From positions 1-20,998 of the forward strand of contig DESI01000015.1 of the NCBI GenBank assembly GCA_002361235.1: a stretch of 20,998 bases of DNA, in the 5' to 3' direction. A model generated the notes under the pieces. The model saw only the letters and a list, made by a program, of their open reading frames with translations, was not told the origin of the DNA and made no database searches. Position 1 is the stretch's first letter; each line of letters opens with the position of its first letter. Position numbers and translations under genes: made by a program. Source of the DNA: Porphyromonadaceae bacterium UBA3318 (GTDB lineage: Bacteria; Bacteroidota; Bacteroidia; Bacteroidales; Muribaculaceae). Positions 8,003 through 14,940 of this stretch are shown here, piece after piece.

Positions 8003-8977
8003 CTTGCGATACTTGGCCGGGTCCTTTATCTCGTCCATTATCGAGAGATAGGAAGCATAGCGGGATTCGGATATCAGATGGTCCTCCACAGCGGGAATCA
8101 CTGCACAGCCCGGCTCGTCTATATGCTTGCAGTCGCTGTAACGGCAGTTCTTGCCGTGTTCGAAAATCTCGGGGAAATAATGTGACACCTCAGCGAGCTG
8201 GAAATCGATTGTGCCGAAGCCGCGTATGCCGGGAATGTCTATGATTCCGCCCCCTTCGGGCATGTCGATCATCTCTGAGAATGTGGTGGTGTGCATTCCC
8301 GTGTGGTGCACGTCGGATATCCTGCCGGTCTTCAGGTCCGCGCCGGGCACAAGGGCGTTTATCAGCGACGACTTCCCCACTCCGGAATTGCCCGCGAACA
8401 GTGACACCTTTCCTTTCAATGTCTCTTTGAGAGTGTCGAGTCCTTCGCCGGTCCTGGCCGACACTATATATACGGGATAACCTATCTGACGATAAAGCGC
8501 GGCCACCGCCTCGCCGTATTCCCGGTCATCCTCGTCCCACAGGTCGCTTTTGTTCAGAATCAGGGCCGCAGGCACGTCATACGCCTCGGCCGTGGCAAGG
8601 AAACGGTCGATGAAGGTGGTTGGAGTCAGCGGGTCGCGCAACGACGCCACAAGATAGGCCGTGTCAAGATTGGCGGCGAGTATGTGCGATTCCTTCGACA
8701 GATTGGACGCGCGGCGTATTATATAATTGCGGCGCGGCTCGACGGCCACGATATAGTCGGCATCGTCCGACGCATGCTGTATCAGCACATGGTCGCCCAC
8801 CGCAACGGGATTGGTGGTACGGATTCCCTTGATGCGGAAATTGCCTTTCACGCGGCAGACAGTCTCCGCGCCGTCCTCCTCCTTCACCATGTAGCTGCTG
8901 CCGGTGTTTCTCACCACCACCCCTTTGCGCAGGGGCGCGGTCTCCTTCTCTTTCTCTGTTCCTTTCTTCTTCGACAT
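7994..8977 (-). CDS. rsgA: Ribosome small-subunit-dependent GTPase RsgA
   Basis: GTPase of 327 residues that acts in late maturation of the 30S ribosomal subunit. The N-terminal OB-fold spans about 18-82. The GTPase domain is circularly permuted as in the family: G4 NKSD at 142-145, G5 SAR at 173-175, then G1 GNSGVGKS at 196-203, the G2 region HHTGMHTTT at 224-232 and G3 DIPG at 247-250. A zinc knuckle follows with C278, C283, H285 and C291. The ATG at 8977 (MSKKKG) is chosen; an in-frame ATG at 9019 would add 14 residues before the OB-fold. A -7-like TAATTTTG lies leftward at 9057-9050, but I find no TTTG at the right distance. The gene converges on tamL with one base between the stops. Confidence 0.95.
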   Translation of the reverse strand: MSKKKGTEKEKETAPLRKGVVVRNTGSSYMVKEEDGAETVCRVKGNFRIKGIRTTNPVAVGDHVLIQHASDDADYIVAVEPRRNYIIRRASNLSKESHILAANLDTAYLVASLRDPLTPTTFIDRFLATAEAYDVPAALILNKSDLWDEDDREYGEAVAALYRQIGYPVYIVSARTGEGLDTLKETLKGKVSLFAGNSGVGKSSLINALVPGADLKTGRISDVHHTGMHTTTFSEMIDMPEGGGIIDIPGIRGFGTIDFQLAEVSHYFPEIFEHGKNCRYSDCKHIDEPGCAVIPAVEDHLISESRYASYLSIMDEIKDPAKYRKPF

Positions 8978-9154
8978 CTTTTTACTTAGGCTTCGTTCCC
9001 GAATCGCGTCATTCTGCAACGGCGCGGTTCAGGCATCGTTCCTTTACAACAAAATTACAACTTTTTATAACAAACTCCCATCTGAAGTTGTTAAATAATA
9101 AGAAAATCAATCTAAAATTGATGATTTTTACCTTTTTTGCCGCGAAAAGACCGC

Positions 9155-9188
9155 TTTTTAATTAAAAAATTTTGATTTTAATTAAAAA
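9155..9188. promoter_or_regulatory. A/T-only 13-bp inverted repeat over the -33 region, possible operator
   Basis: TTTTTAATTAAAA at 9155-9167 is the exact reverse complement of TTTTAATTAAAAA at 9176-9188. The eight-base centre (9168-9175) contains the -33 TTTG of the winged-helix gene promoter. A dyad over a -33 box is a classic place for a repressor, and the gene downstream encodes a possible DNA-binding protein. Because the arms are pure A/T in an A/T-rich gap, a composition effect cannot be excluded; an UP-like element is another option. Confidence 0.35.
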
Positions 9189-9201
9189 AGAGTGAACTTT
9201 G
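9171..9201 (+). promoter_or_regulatory. Bacteroidota-type promoter of the winged-helix gene
   Basis: TTTG at 9171-9174 and GAACTTTG at 9194-9201 are 19 bases apart; the second differs from TANNTTTG only in its first base. Predicted start of transcription is near 9208, leaving about 40 bases of untranslated leader before the ATG at 9250. The remainder of the gap between rsgA and this gene (8978-9150) holds only AT-rich sequence without a gene. Confidence 0.6.
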
Positions 9202-9249
9202 CAGTGAAAAAGAGCGATATACGAAATAACACACTAAATTTTAAAAGCA

Positions 9250-9456
9250 ATGAATATCGAATCAATCGGCACATGGGCCGGCGAGGTTTACAAAGCATTG
9301 GAGTCGGCTGACACAAAAATCTTAGGACTGAAAGGTCTGAAGAAAGCCACTAAGCTGAAGAAAGACGAACTGATGGCCGCCCTCGGATGGCTGGGCCGCG
9401 AAGGCAAGATTACCCTGACCACTAACGACGAAGACATTGTCGTAGCGCTGGTTTAA
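9250..9456 (+). CDS. Small winged helix-turn-helix protein (DUF2582 family)
   Basis: Protein of 68 residues resembling the compact winged-helix family DUF2582 that is widespread in Bacteroidota. It starts MNIESIGTWAGEVYKAL, continues with a Lys-rich helix pair (LKGLKKATKLKKDELMAAL, about 27-45), then GWLGREGKI and an acidic beta-wing ending DIVVALV. The fold suggests nucleic-acid or protein binding; no function is established as far as I know. It is a stand-alone gene: own promoter 50 bases upstream, terminator 23 bases downstream. The A/T dyad over its promoter would fit autoregulation, which is inference. Confidence 0.88.
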   Translation: MNIESIGTWAGEVYKALESADTKILGLKGLKKATKLKKDELMAALGWLGREGKITLTTNDEDIVVALV

Positions 9457-9479
9457 TTGAACTGAAACACTCTACATAA

Positions 9480-9519
9480 CGGCGGTGTGTCATGCATCAT
9501 GACGCACCGCCGCAGTTTT
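9480..9519 (+). terminator. Rho-independent terminator after the winged-helix gene
   Basis: CGGCGGTGTGTCATG at 9480-9494 pairs with CATGACGCACCGCCG at 9498-9512 (15 pairs, one of them G-T) across a three-base loop. CAG then TTTT follow at 9513-9519. The stem is very strong and sits 23 bases after the stop codon. On the opposite strand no T-run follows, so it should act mainly on rightward transcripts. Confidence 0.85.
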
Positions 9520-9559
9520 CGTGTCAATATTTAGTTTTCGTGTCAATATTAGTTTTCGT
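9514..9559. repeat. Short tandem repeat, 18-19 bp unit, about 2.5 copies
   Basis: AGTTTTCGTGTCAATATTT (9514-9532), AGTTTTCGTGTCAATATT (9533-9550) and AGTTTTCGT (9551-9559) follow each other directly. The first unit includes the T-run of the terminator, so the duplication has made extra copies of the terminator tail without the hairpin. Beyond it, GAAGCTATAT recurs at 9591 and 9615. The gap 9560-9679 has no gene. Confidence 0.75.
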
Positions 9560-9679
9560 TTCCCTCTTTCTCTGTGCTGAGACGGAAGTCGAAGCTATAT
9601 CCGAAGTCCTATCCGAAGCTATATAAAGCTACCGCCTTATTACTCGTGTCCTTCCTTCCGATTGCAAATAAGCATCCGC

Positions 9680-10039
9680 CTATCTATAATCCCGAGGCAC
9701 CGGAATAGTATCTCTCAGGAAATCGCGCCGCCGTTCTTCGGATGCCCCGGCTTTTGATGCGGGCCCTTTCGCATCCTTACTCCGCTTAGCCTTTCTGCGT
9801 CCCGAGTTCTTACCGGATTTCCTCTTTTTTCTCTTATGACGCGACCCGTATTCATTACCGGAGTCTTCGGCTGCCTCATCGGCTGCCGGACGGTAGATGA
9901 CGGTCTGCACCGGAACAACTTGCGATGCGGCGTCACCGGGCCGGCCGCAATAGCGCATAACGAAGCCGAGGGACGTGATGGCAAGTGTCACAAACACTAA
10001 TATCACTATCCCTCGGCGTTCCTGTTTCCCCAAACCCAT
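9680..10039 (-). CDS. Small single-pass membrane protein with basic tail, unknown function
   Basis: I do not recognise a named family. The protein has 119 residues: a short basic start (MGLGKQERRG), one membrane segment (about 10-28, IVILVFVTLAITSLGFVM), a linker with YRPAADEAAED, a strongly basic Lys/Arg stretch (about 67-93), and an ending DFLRDTIPVP that looks like a conserved motif. The ATG at 10039 is preceded by the purine run AGAGAGGG, unusually Shine-Dalgarno-like here. It begins 36 bases after the stop of typA on the same strand, with a small hairpin (CCCGC 10055-10059 / GCGGG 10064-10068) between them, so it is probably in the typA transcript. The basic region could bind RNA, ribosomes or acidic surface polymers; that is speculation. 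Confidence 0.72.
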   Translation of the reverse strand: MGLGKQERRGIVILVFVTLAITSLGFVMRYCGRPGDAASQVVPVQTVIYRPAADEAAEDSGNEYGSRHKRKKRKSGKNSGRRKAKRSKDAKGPASKAGASEERRRDFLRDTIPVPRDYR

Positions 10040-10075
10040 ATTACCCTCTCTTTACCCGCAGTCGCGGGATGAATC

Positions 10076-11878
10076 TTAGCTCTGACGGGCCACGCGCTTG
10101 CGGTCGTTTTCGTCAAGCAGTATCTTGCGCAGACGTATGTGATGGGGCGTCACCTCCACGTACTCGTCCTCCTTGATGTATTCCAGTGCTTCCTCAAGCG
10201 AGAACACTACCGGCGGAACTATCTTGGCCTTGTCGTCGGCGCCGCTGGCTCGCATGTTGGTCAGCTTCTTCGACTTGGTCACGTTCACCACGATGTCGTT
10301 GTCCTTGGCGTTCTCGCCCACCACCTGGCCGGTGTAGACCTCCTCCTGCGGGAAGATGAAGAAGCGTCCGCGGTCCTGCAACTTGTCGATGGCGTAGGCG
10401 TAGGCTGTTCCGCTCTCGTGCGCTATCAGCGAACCGTTGGTGCGGCGCTCTATGTCGCCCTTCCAAGGCTGGAACTCCAGGAAGCGGTGTGCCATGATGG
10501 CCTCGCCCGCAGTGGCGGTCAGCACGTTGTTGCGCAGTCCGATTATACCGCGGCTCGGTATCACGAACTCAATGTCCACACGGTCGTTGCGTGTCTCCAT
10601 CGACAGGATGTCGCCCTTGCGGCGTGTCACCAGGTCGATCACCTTCGACGAATATTCCTCGGGCACGTTGATGCTCAGCGACTCTACCGGCTCGCACTTC
10701 ACGCCGTCTATTTCCTTGACGATAACCTGCGGCTGTCCCACCTGCAGCTCGTATCCCTCGCGGCGCATAGTCTCGATCAGGATGGACAGGTGCAGCACGC
10801 CGCGGCCGAATACGGTCCACATATCCTCGCGGTCCCCTTTCTGCACGCGCAGCGCCAGGTCCTTGTCCAGCTCGCGTTCCAGACGCTCCTGGATGTGGCG
10901 CGAGGTCACGAACTTGCCGTCCTTGCCGAAGAAGGGCGAGTCGTTGATGGTGAATGTCATAGACATCGTAGGCTCGTCGATGGCGATGCGGGGCAGCGGC
11001 TCGGGGTTGTCATAGAGAGTGACGGTGTCGCCGATCTCGAAGTTGTCCAGACCCACGATGGCGCAGATGTCGCCGCTGTCCACATGGTCGGTCTTGGTGC
11101 GGCCCATTCCCTCGAATGTCTGCAGTTCCTTGATTTTCTGGCGCGTCACCGTGCCGTCCTTCTTGCACAATCCGATTTCCATGCCCTCGCGCAGTGTGCC
11201 GCGGTGTACGCGTCCCACGGCGATACGGCCCACATACCGGCTGTAGTCCAGGCTGGTGATCAGCATCTGCGGGTCGCCCTCTATCTGGGTGGGCGCGGGG
11301 ATGTATTTGATGATGGCGTCCAGCAGTGCCGTGATGTCCTCGGTAGGTTTCTGCCAGTCGGTGCTCATCCAGTTCTGCTTGGCCGAACCGTAGATGGTGG
11401 GGAATTCAAGCTGGTCCTCGGTGGCGTCCAGGTTGAACATAAGTTCGAACACCATCTCGTTCACCTCCGACGGACGGCAGTTGGGCTTGTCCACTTTGTT
11501 AACCACCACCACGGGCTTCAGTCCCATCTGGATGGCTTTCTGAAGCACGAAACGGGTCTGGGGCATCGGGCCTTCGAAGGCATCCACCAGCAGCAGACAG
11601 CCGTCGGCCATGTTCAGCACGCGCTCCACCTCGCCGCCGAAGTCGGCGTGCCCCGGAGTGTCGATTATGTTGATTTTCGTGCCCTTGTAGTTGATGGACA
11701 CGTTTTTGGAAAGAATCGTTATACCTCTTTCACGCTCGAGGTCGTTGTTGTCAAGTATCAGCTCTCCGGTGTTCTGGTTGTCGCGGAACAAGTGTCCGGC
11801 CAGCAGCATTTTGTCCACCAAAGTAGTCTTGCCATGGTCCACATGGGCTATAATGGCGATGTTGCGAATGTCTTGCAT
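10076..11878 (-). CDS. typA: Ribosome-associated translational GTPase TypA/BipA
   Basis: Translation-factor GTPase of 600 residues, the usual length, related to EF-G and LepA. It binds the 70S ribosome and supports 50S assembly and growth under cold or other stress. The G-domain motifs are intact: G1 AHVDHGKT at 11-18, G2 RGITI at 51-55, G3 DTPGH at 73-77 and G4 NKVD at 127-130. The EF-G-like domains follow, then the BipA-specific C-terminal domain with IPSRGIIGLRN, the basic KSKKLTNMRASG loop and a closing VEVTPHHIRLRK segment. The ATG at 11878 gives the standard N-terminus MQDIRNIAIIAHVDHGKT. It lies 61 bases downstream of lptD but has its own consensus promoter. Confidence 0.97.
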   Translation of the reverse strand: MQDIRNIAIIAHVDHGKTTLVDKMLLAGHLFRDNQNTGELILDNNDLERERGITILSKNVSINYKGTKINIIDTPGHADFGGEVERVLNMADGCLLLVDAFEGPMPQTRFVLQKAIQMGLKPVVVVNKVDKPNCRPSEVNEMVFELMFNLDATEDQLEFPTIYGSAKQNWMSTDWQKPTEDITALLDAIIKYIPAPTQIEGDPQMLITSLDYSRYVGRIAVGRVHRGTLREGMEIGLCKKDGTVTRQKIKELQTFEGMGRTKTDHVDSGDICAIVGLDNFEIGDTVTLYDNPEPLPRIAIDEPTMSMTFTINDSPFFGKDGKFVTSRHIQERLERELDKDLALRVQKGDREDMWTVFGRGVLHLSILIETMRREGYELQVGQPQVIVKEIDGVKCEPVESLSINVPEEYSSKVIDLVTRRKGDILSMETRNDRVDIEFVIPSRGIIGLRNNVLTATAGEAIMAHRFLEFQPWKGDIERRTNGSLIAHESGTAYAYAIDKLQDRGRFFIFPQEEVYTGQVVGENAKDNDIVVNVTKSKKLTNMRASGADDKAKIVPPVVFSLEEALEYIKEDEYVEVTPHHIRLRKILLDENDRKRVARQS

Positions 11879-11904
11879 GTAATTTTTATCTCGAAATAAT
11901 CACG

Positions 11905-11935
11905 CAAAATTACAAAAAATTACCGAACCCGCAAA
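11905..11935 (-). promoter_or_regulatory. Bacteroidota-type promoter of typA
   Basis: On the minus strand, TTTG (11935-11932) and TAATTTTG (11912-11905) are exactly 19 bases apart, a full match to the -33/-7 consensus. Transcription should begin near 11898, leaving about 20 bases before the typA ATG. The -33 box starts only four bases after the stop codon of lptD. Confidence 0.75.
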
Positions 11936-11939
11936 ATAC

Positions 11940-14768
11940 TTAATACCACTGCACGCCGTTGGACGTCTGCGAGCGCTGGTCGTACTTCAGGTCTTTCAGC
12001 AGGCTGGACTTCACGGCGATGTGGAAGTTATAGGATTTGTACGGACCTACCGGCACGAAGCTTGCCGACATGGTGAAGCAGTGAATGTCGCGGCTGATGG
12101 AGCAGTTCATGTATGCCAGCTTGTGCAGCTCGAAGTTGTAGCTGGCCGAGAACGAGAAGTTCCAGTTGGGCGTGGGACGCACCGAGCCGCTGATGGACAG
12201 GTTCTGCATCCAGCGGCCTTTGTAGTCCAGTTTCTTGTAGTCGTAGTCGCCGTAACCGTAGCTTACGGAATAGTTCAGCGTCAGACTCCACGGGAACTGC
12301 CATTTCTCGTAGCCGTCGTTGTCGCTGTCGTTCACCACCTGGCTCTTCTGACGCGACCTCTTGCGCGAGGCCATGTCCGAGAAGCTGTCCTCCTCCGTTA
12401 TCTCGTCGTCATCCTCGCCCGGCTCGCGGTCGCGGTCGTTGTCGGCGTCCTTCTTGCGCTTGAACGTGTCGTTGCTCAGCGTATAGCTGAAGCTGGTGGA
12501 GAACGACGACAGTTTCATGAATCCCTGATGGGCGTTCCAACGGAACTTATTGATCTTACGCACCGACCCGTTGGCGTCCGGACGGTACACGTATGGATCC
12601 CATGTGGTGTTGAAGTTCAGGTTGAAGTTCTTGACCAGACGCATCGTCACGCTCATCTGCAGCGGACTCAGCTTCAGGGAGTCGGCAGCGAAGTTATAGC
12701 TCTGCGACAGGCTCAGGTTCTCTATCAGCGACACCTTCTTGTAGCCGGTGGAGTCCTTGTCCGACTTCACCTTCATCTCCAGGTTGTTGGCCAGGGCCAC
12801 GGTGACGGCGCTGTTCATGCCGCGTCCGGGCACGCCGAATATGCCGTGGCTGAAATATGAGTAGTCGCGGCGCGTCTGGTTGCCGGCCTGGTCGGTCATC
12901 ATGTAGTAGTTGTAGTAGCCCCATCCCTTCGATCCGAAGTCGGGCGCGTAGTTGAAGCTGACCGTAGGCGTCAGGACGTGGCGTATCATCTGCACCTTGT
13001 CGCCCAGGAACTTCATCGGCTTCCAGAATCCGTACAGCTTCGTGTCGAAGCTCATGCCGACGTTGAAGTCGAACACGTTGTAGAATCCGTAGGTGGTGTC
13101 CTGCACCTCGCGCGATGCCTGCGAGTCCCACTGGCGCTTGATCTTGCTGGTGTACATACGGTCGTTCAGCGTAATGCTCGGCGAGATGTGCAGGTATTTG
13201 AACAGATTGAACGTGGCCGAGATGGGCACGTAGTGCTTCATGCCGTTGCGCCAGTCCTTGATGATGTTTTTCTTGAAGAATTCGTCCTGACCGGATGTCA
13301 GCGAGTTCTGGAACTGACCGGAATACGACATCTTGATCTTCTCGTACCATTTCTCGCCGCCCACCGACTTCTTGCGCTTGAACGGAGCTAACTGCGACAT
13401 GGTCACGGTCAGGTTGGGGAACGACACGGCCAGCGTGGAGTCCTGGCTGCGCTGCGTGATGTTGGCCGTGGCCGACAGGCTCCATTTCGTGCCGGGGAAG
13501 CGGTACGTCATGTTGACGGTCGACGACTTTGTGTTCTCGGTAAACGAGCTGTTGTAGTACGAGTTCAGGTCGTTGCGGCTATAGCCGGACGTAGCGAAGT
13601 TAACCGAAGCCGAGAACGACAGGTTGGGATTTGCCTTGGCGTCCTGGCTATGGCTCCATATCACCTGGAAGTTGCGCATCTTCTGGTAGTCGGCCGTTCC
13701 CTTGTCGCCCGTGACGGTCTGCAGGAACGAGATGTCGAACGTGCCGCGGTATTTGTATCGCTTCACATAGTTGGAGTAAGCCGAGATTCCCCACGAACCC
13801 TTGGTATATATCTCGCCTCGTATGGCCAGGTCCACGTTGTCGTTGATGGCGAAGTAGTAGCCGCCGTCGCGCAGGTAGAATCCGCGGTTGTAGTCCTCGC
13901 CGATCGAGGGGAACAGCACGCCCGACGAATATTTCTCGCTGAACGGGAAGTAGCCGAACGGCAACGCCAGCGGCAGCGGCACGCCCATCAGCACCATATA
14001 GCCGGGACCGGTCACCACATCCTTCTGCGGGCGCACCTTGGCCTTGGTCAGCTGGAAATAGAAGTGCGGATTCTCGTGGTCCTCGCAGGTGGTGTATTTG
14101 CCGTCCTCTACAAAGAAGGCGCCATCGTCCATACGCTTGGCGCGGCCGCCGGTCAGGTAGCCGTCCTGCTGCTCGGTGATGACGCCGGTGATGTAGCCTC
14201 GCTGACTCTTGAAGTTATACTTCATGGTCTTCGACTCATACTCGCCGCTCTTGTCCTTGAATATAGGGGTATTGGCCAGCTCGCCCACCGAGTCGGGCAC
14301 GCCGTTGGCATACACGGTGCTGGAATCCAGGTCCATGCGTATCTCGGCGGAATTGAGCTTGAAATCCTCGTACTCCACGTTGCCGTCGCCATACAGATGC
14401 GCGGCGTTGCCCCGGTTCATCACTAATGAGTCCTTGGCGCTGAATGTCACCGGACTCTTGATGTCCGGAGCATCGCGGTTGATTTTCGAGAAGCGGGTGC
14501 GCGTAGTGTCCAGCAGCACTCGGGTGGTGTCGGTCAATACCACCGAGTCCCTGATTATGCCATCCTCGGGCGGAAGCGAATCGAACGGGAATTCAAGCGG
14601 TGCCTCCAGTGCTTTCAGACCTTCGACGCCGGGCAATGAATCGTAGGGTGAGGGAACGCTGTCAGTGGCCCGCTGCGGCATACGCTCGGGCAATTCATTG
14701 CCTGACTGCCGGGAGTATCCTATACCCACGGCCGTCAGCACTGCAATATATAGCAACAGTTTCTTCAA
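11940..14768 (-). CDS. lptD: LPS-assembly outer-membrane protein LptD (OstA family)
   Basis: Outer-membrane barrel of 942 residues expected to insert lipopolysaccharide into the outer leaflet with LptE. A signal peptide (MKKLLLYIAVLTAVGIG) is followed by an Asp/Ser/Pro-rich linker, a periplasmic OstA/LptA-like jellyroll (about 105-250; NAAHLYGDGNVEYEDFKLNS, ANGVPDS, GGRAKRMDDGAFF) and a barrel from about 275 (GYFPFSEKYSSGVLFPSIG) to the C-terminus. It is longer than E. coli LptD (784). Only three Cys are visible (C228 and two near the end, NCSISRDIHC), so the E. coli four-Cys disulfide rearrangement cannot be copied exactly. A highly charged Asp/Glu then Lys/Arg loop lies at about 765-815. 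The start must be TTG at 14768: an in-frame TAA is only six codons upstream and no ATG lies between. Confidence 0.92.
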   Translation of the reverse strand: MKKLLLYIAVLTAVGIGYSRQSGNELPERMPQRATDSVPSPYDSLPGVEGLKALEAPLEFPFDSLPPEDGIIRDSVVLTDTTRVLLDTTRTRFSKINRDAPDIKSPVTFSAKDSLVMNRGNAAHLYGDGNVEYEDFKLNSAEIRMDLDSSTVYANGVPDSVGELANTPIFKDKSGEYESKTMKYNFKSQRGYITGVITEQQDGYLTGGRAKRMDDGAFFVEDGKYTTCEDHENPHFYFQLTKAKVRPQKDVVTGPGYMVLMGVPLPLALPFGYFPFSEKYSSGVLFPSIGEDYNRGFYLRDGGYYFAINDNVDLAIRGEIYTKGSWGISAYSNYVKRYKYRGTFDISFLQTVTGDKGTADYQKMRNFQVIWSHSQDAKANPNLSFSASVNFATSGYSRNDLNSYYNSSFTENTKSSTVNMTYRFPGTKWSLSATANITQRSQDSTLAVSFPNLTVTMSQLAPFKRKKSVGGEKWYEKIKMSYSGQFQNSLTSGQDEFFKKNIIKDWRNGMKHYVPISATFNLFKYLHISPSITLNDRMYTSKIKRQWDSQASREVQDTTYGFYNVFDFNVGMSFDTKLYGFWKPMKFLGDKVQMIRHVLTPTVSFNYAPDFGSKGWGYYNYYMMTDQAGNQTRRDYSYFSHGIFGVPGRGMNSAVTVALANNLEMKVKSDKDSTGYKKVSLIENLSLSQSYNFAADSLKLSPLQMSVTMRLVKNFNLNFNTTWDPYVYRPDANGSVRKINKFRWNAHQGFMKLSSFSTSFSYTLSNDTFKRKKDADNDRDREPGEDDDEITEEDSFSDMASRKRSRQKSQVVNDSDNDGYEKWQFPWSLTLNYSVSYGYGDYDYKKLDYKGRWMQNLSISGSVRPTPNWNFSFSASYNFELHKLAYMNCSISRDIHCFTMSASFVPVGPYKSYNFHIAVKSSLLKDLKYDQRSQTSNGVQWY

Positions 14769-14811
14769 CTTACGTTCCGAAAATTACGTTCGAATGTTCG
14801 TTTACAAGCTA

Positions 14812-14843
14812 CAAAATTAACCAAACTCCCCGAATTAGCCAAA
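14812..14843 (-). promoter_or_regulatory. Bacteroidota-type promoter of lptD
   Basis: On the minus strand, TTTG (14843-14840) and TAATTTTG (14819-14812) are 20 bases apart. Predicted start of transcription is near 14806, about 38 bases before the TTG start codon. It lies back to back with the likely nhaA promoter. Confidence 0.7.
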
Positions 14844-14863
14844 TAATTAACACGGTCTGCGTC

Positions 14864-14894
14864 TTTGCAACCCATATTTCATAACATAATTTAA
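14864..14894 (+). promoter_or_regulatory. Possible promoter of nhaA
   Basis: TTTG at 14864-14867 and TAATTTAA at 14887-14894 are 19 bases apart; the second matches TANNTTTG except in the last two bases. The predicted leader is about 40 bases, AT-rich and without a Shine-Dalgarno site. Only 20 bases separate it from the divergent lptD -33 box, so the two promoters could influence each other. Confidence 0.42.
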
Positions 14895-14940
14895 TAAATA
14901 AACGTTTAAGAAATACAACCCTGTTGATTAAATAGAAATT

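Noticed and set aside
9514..9559. CRISPR-like repeat
   Set aside because: Units are directly adjacent without spacers and no cas gene is present.
10139..11899. Rightward open frame (586 codons) opposite typA
   Set aside because: Mirror of a highly conserved GTPase; composition rich in His, Val, Leu and Gln as expected for antisense reading, no domain.
12021..14426. Rightward open frames opposite lptD (about 279 and 258 codons)
   Set aside because: Shadow frames of the barrel gene; no coherent protein features.
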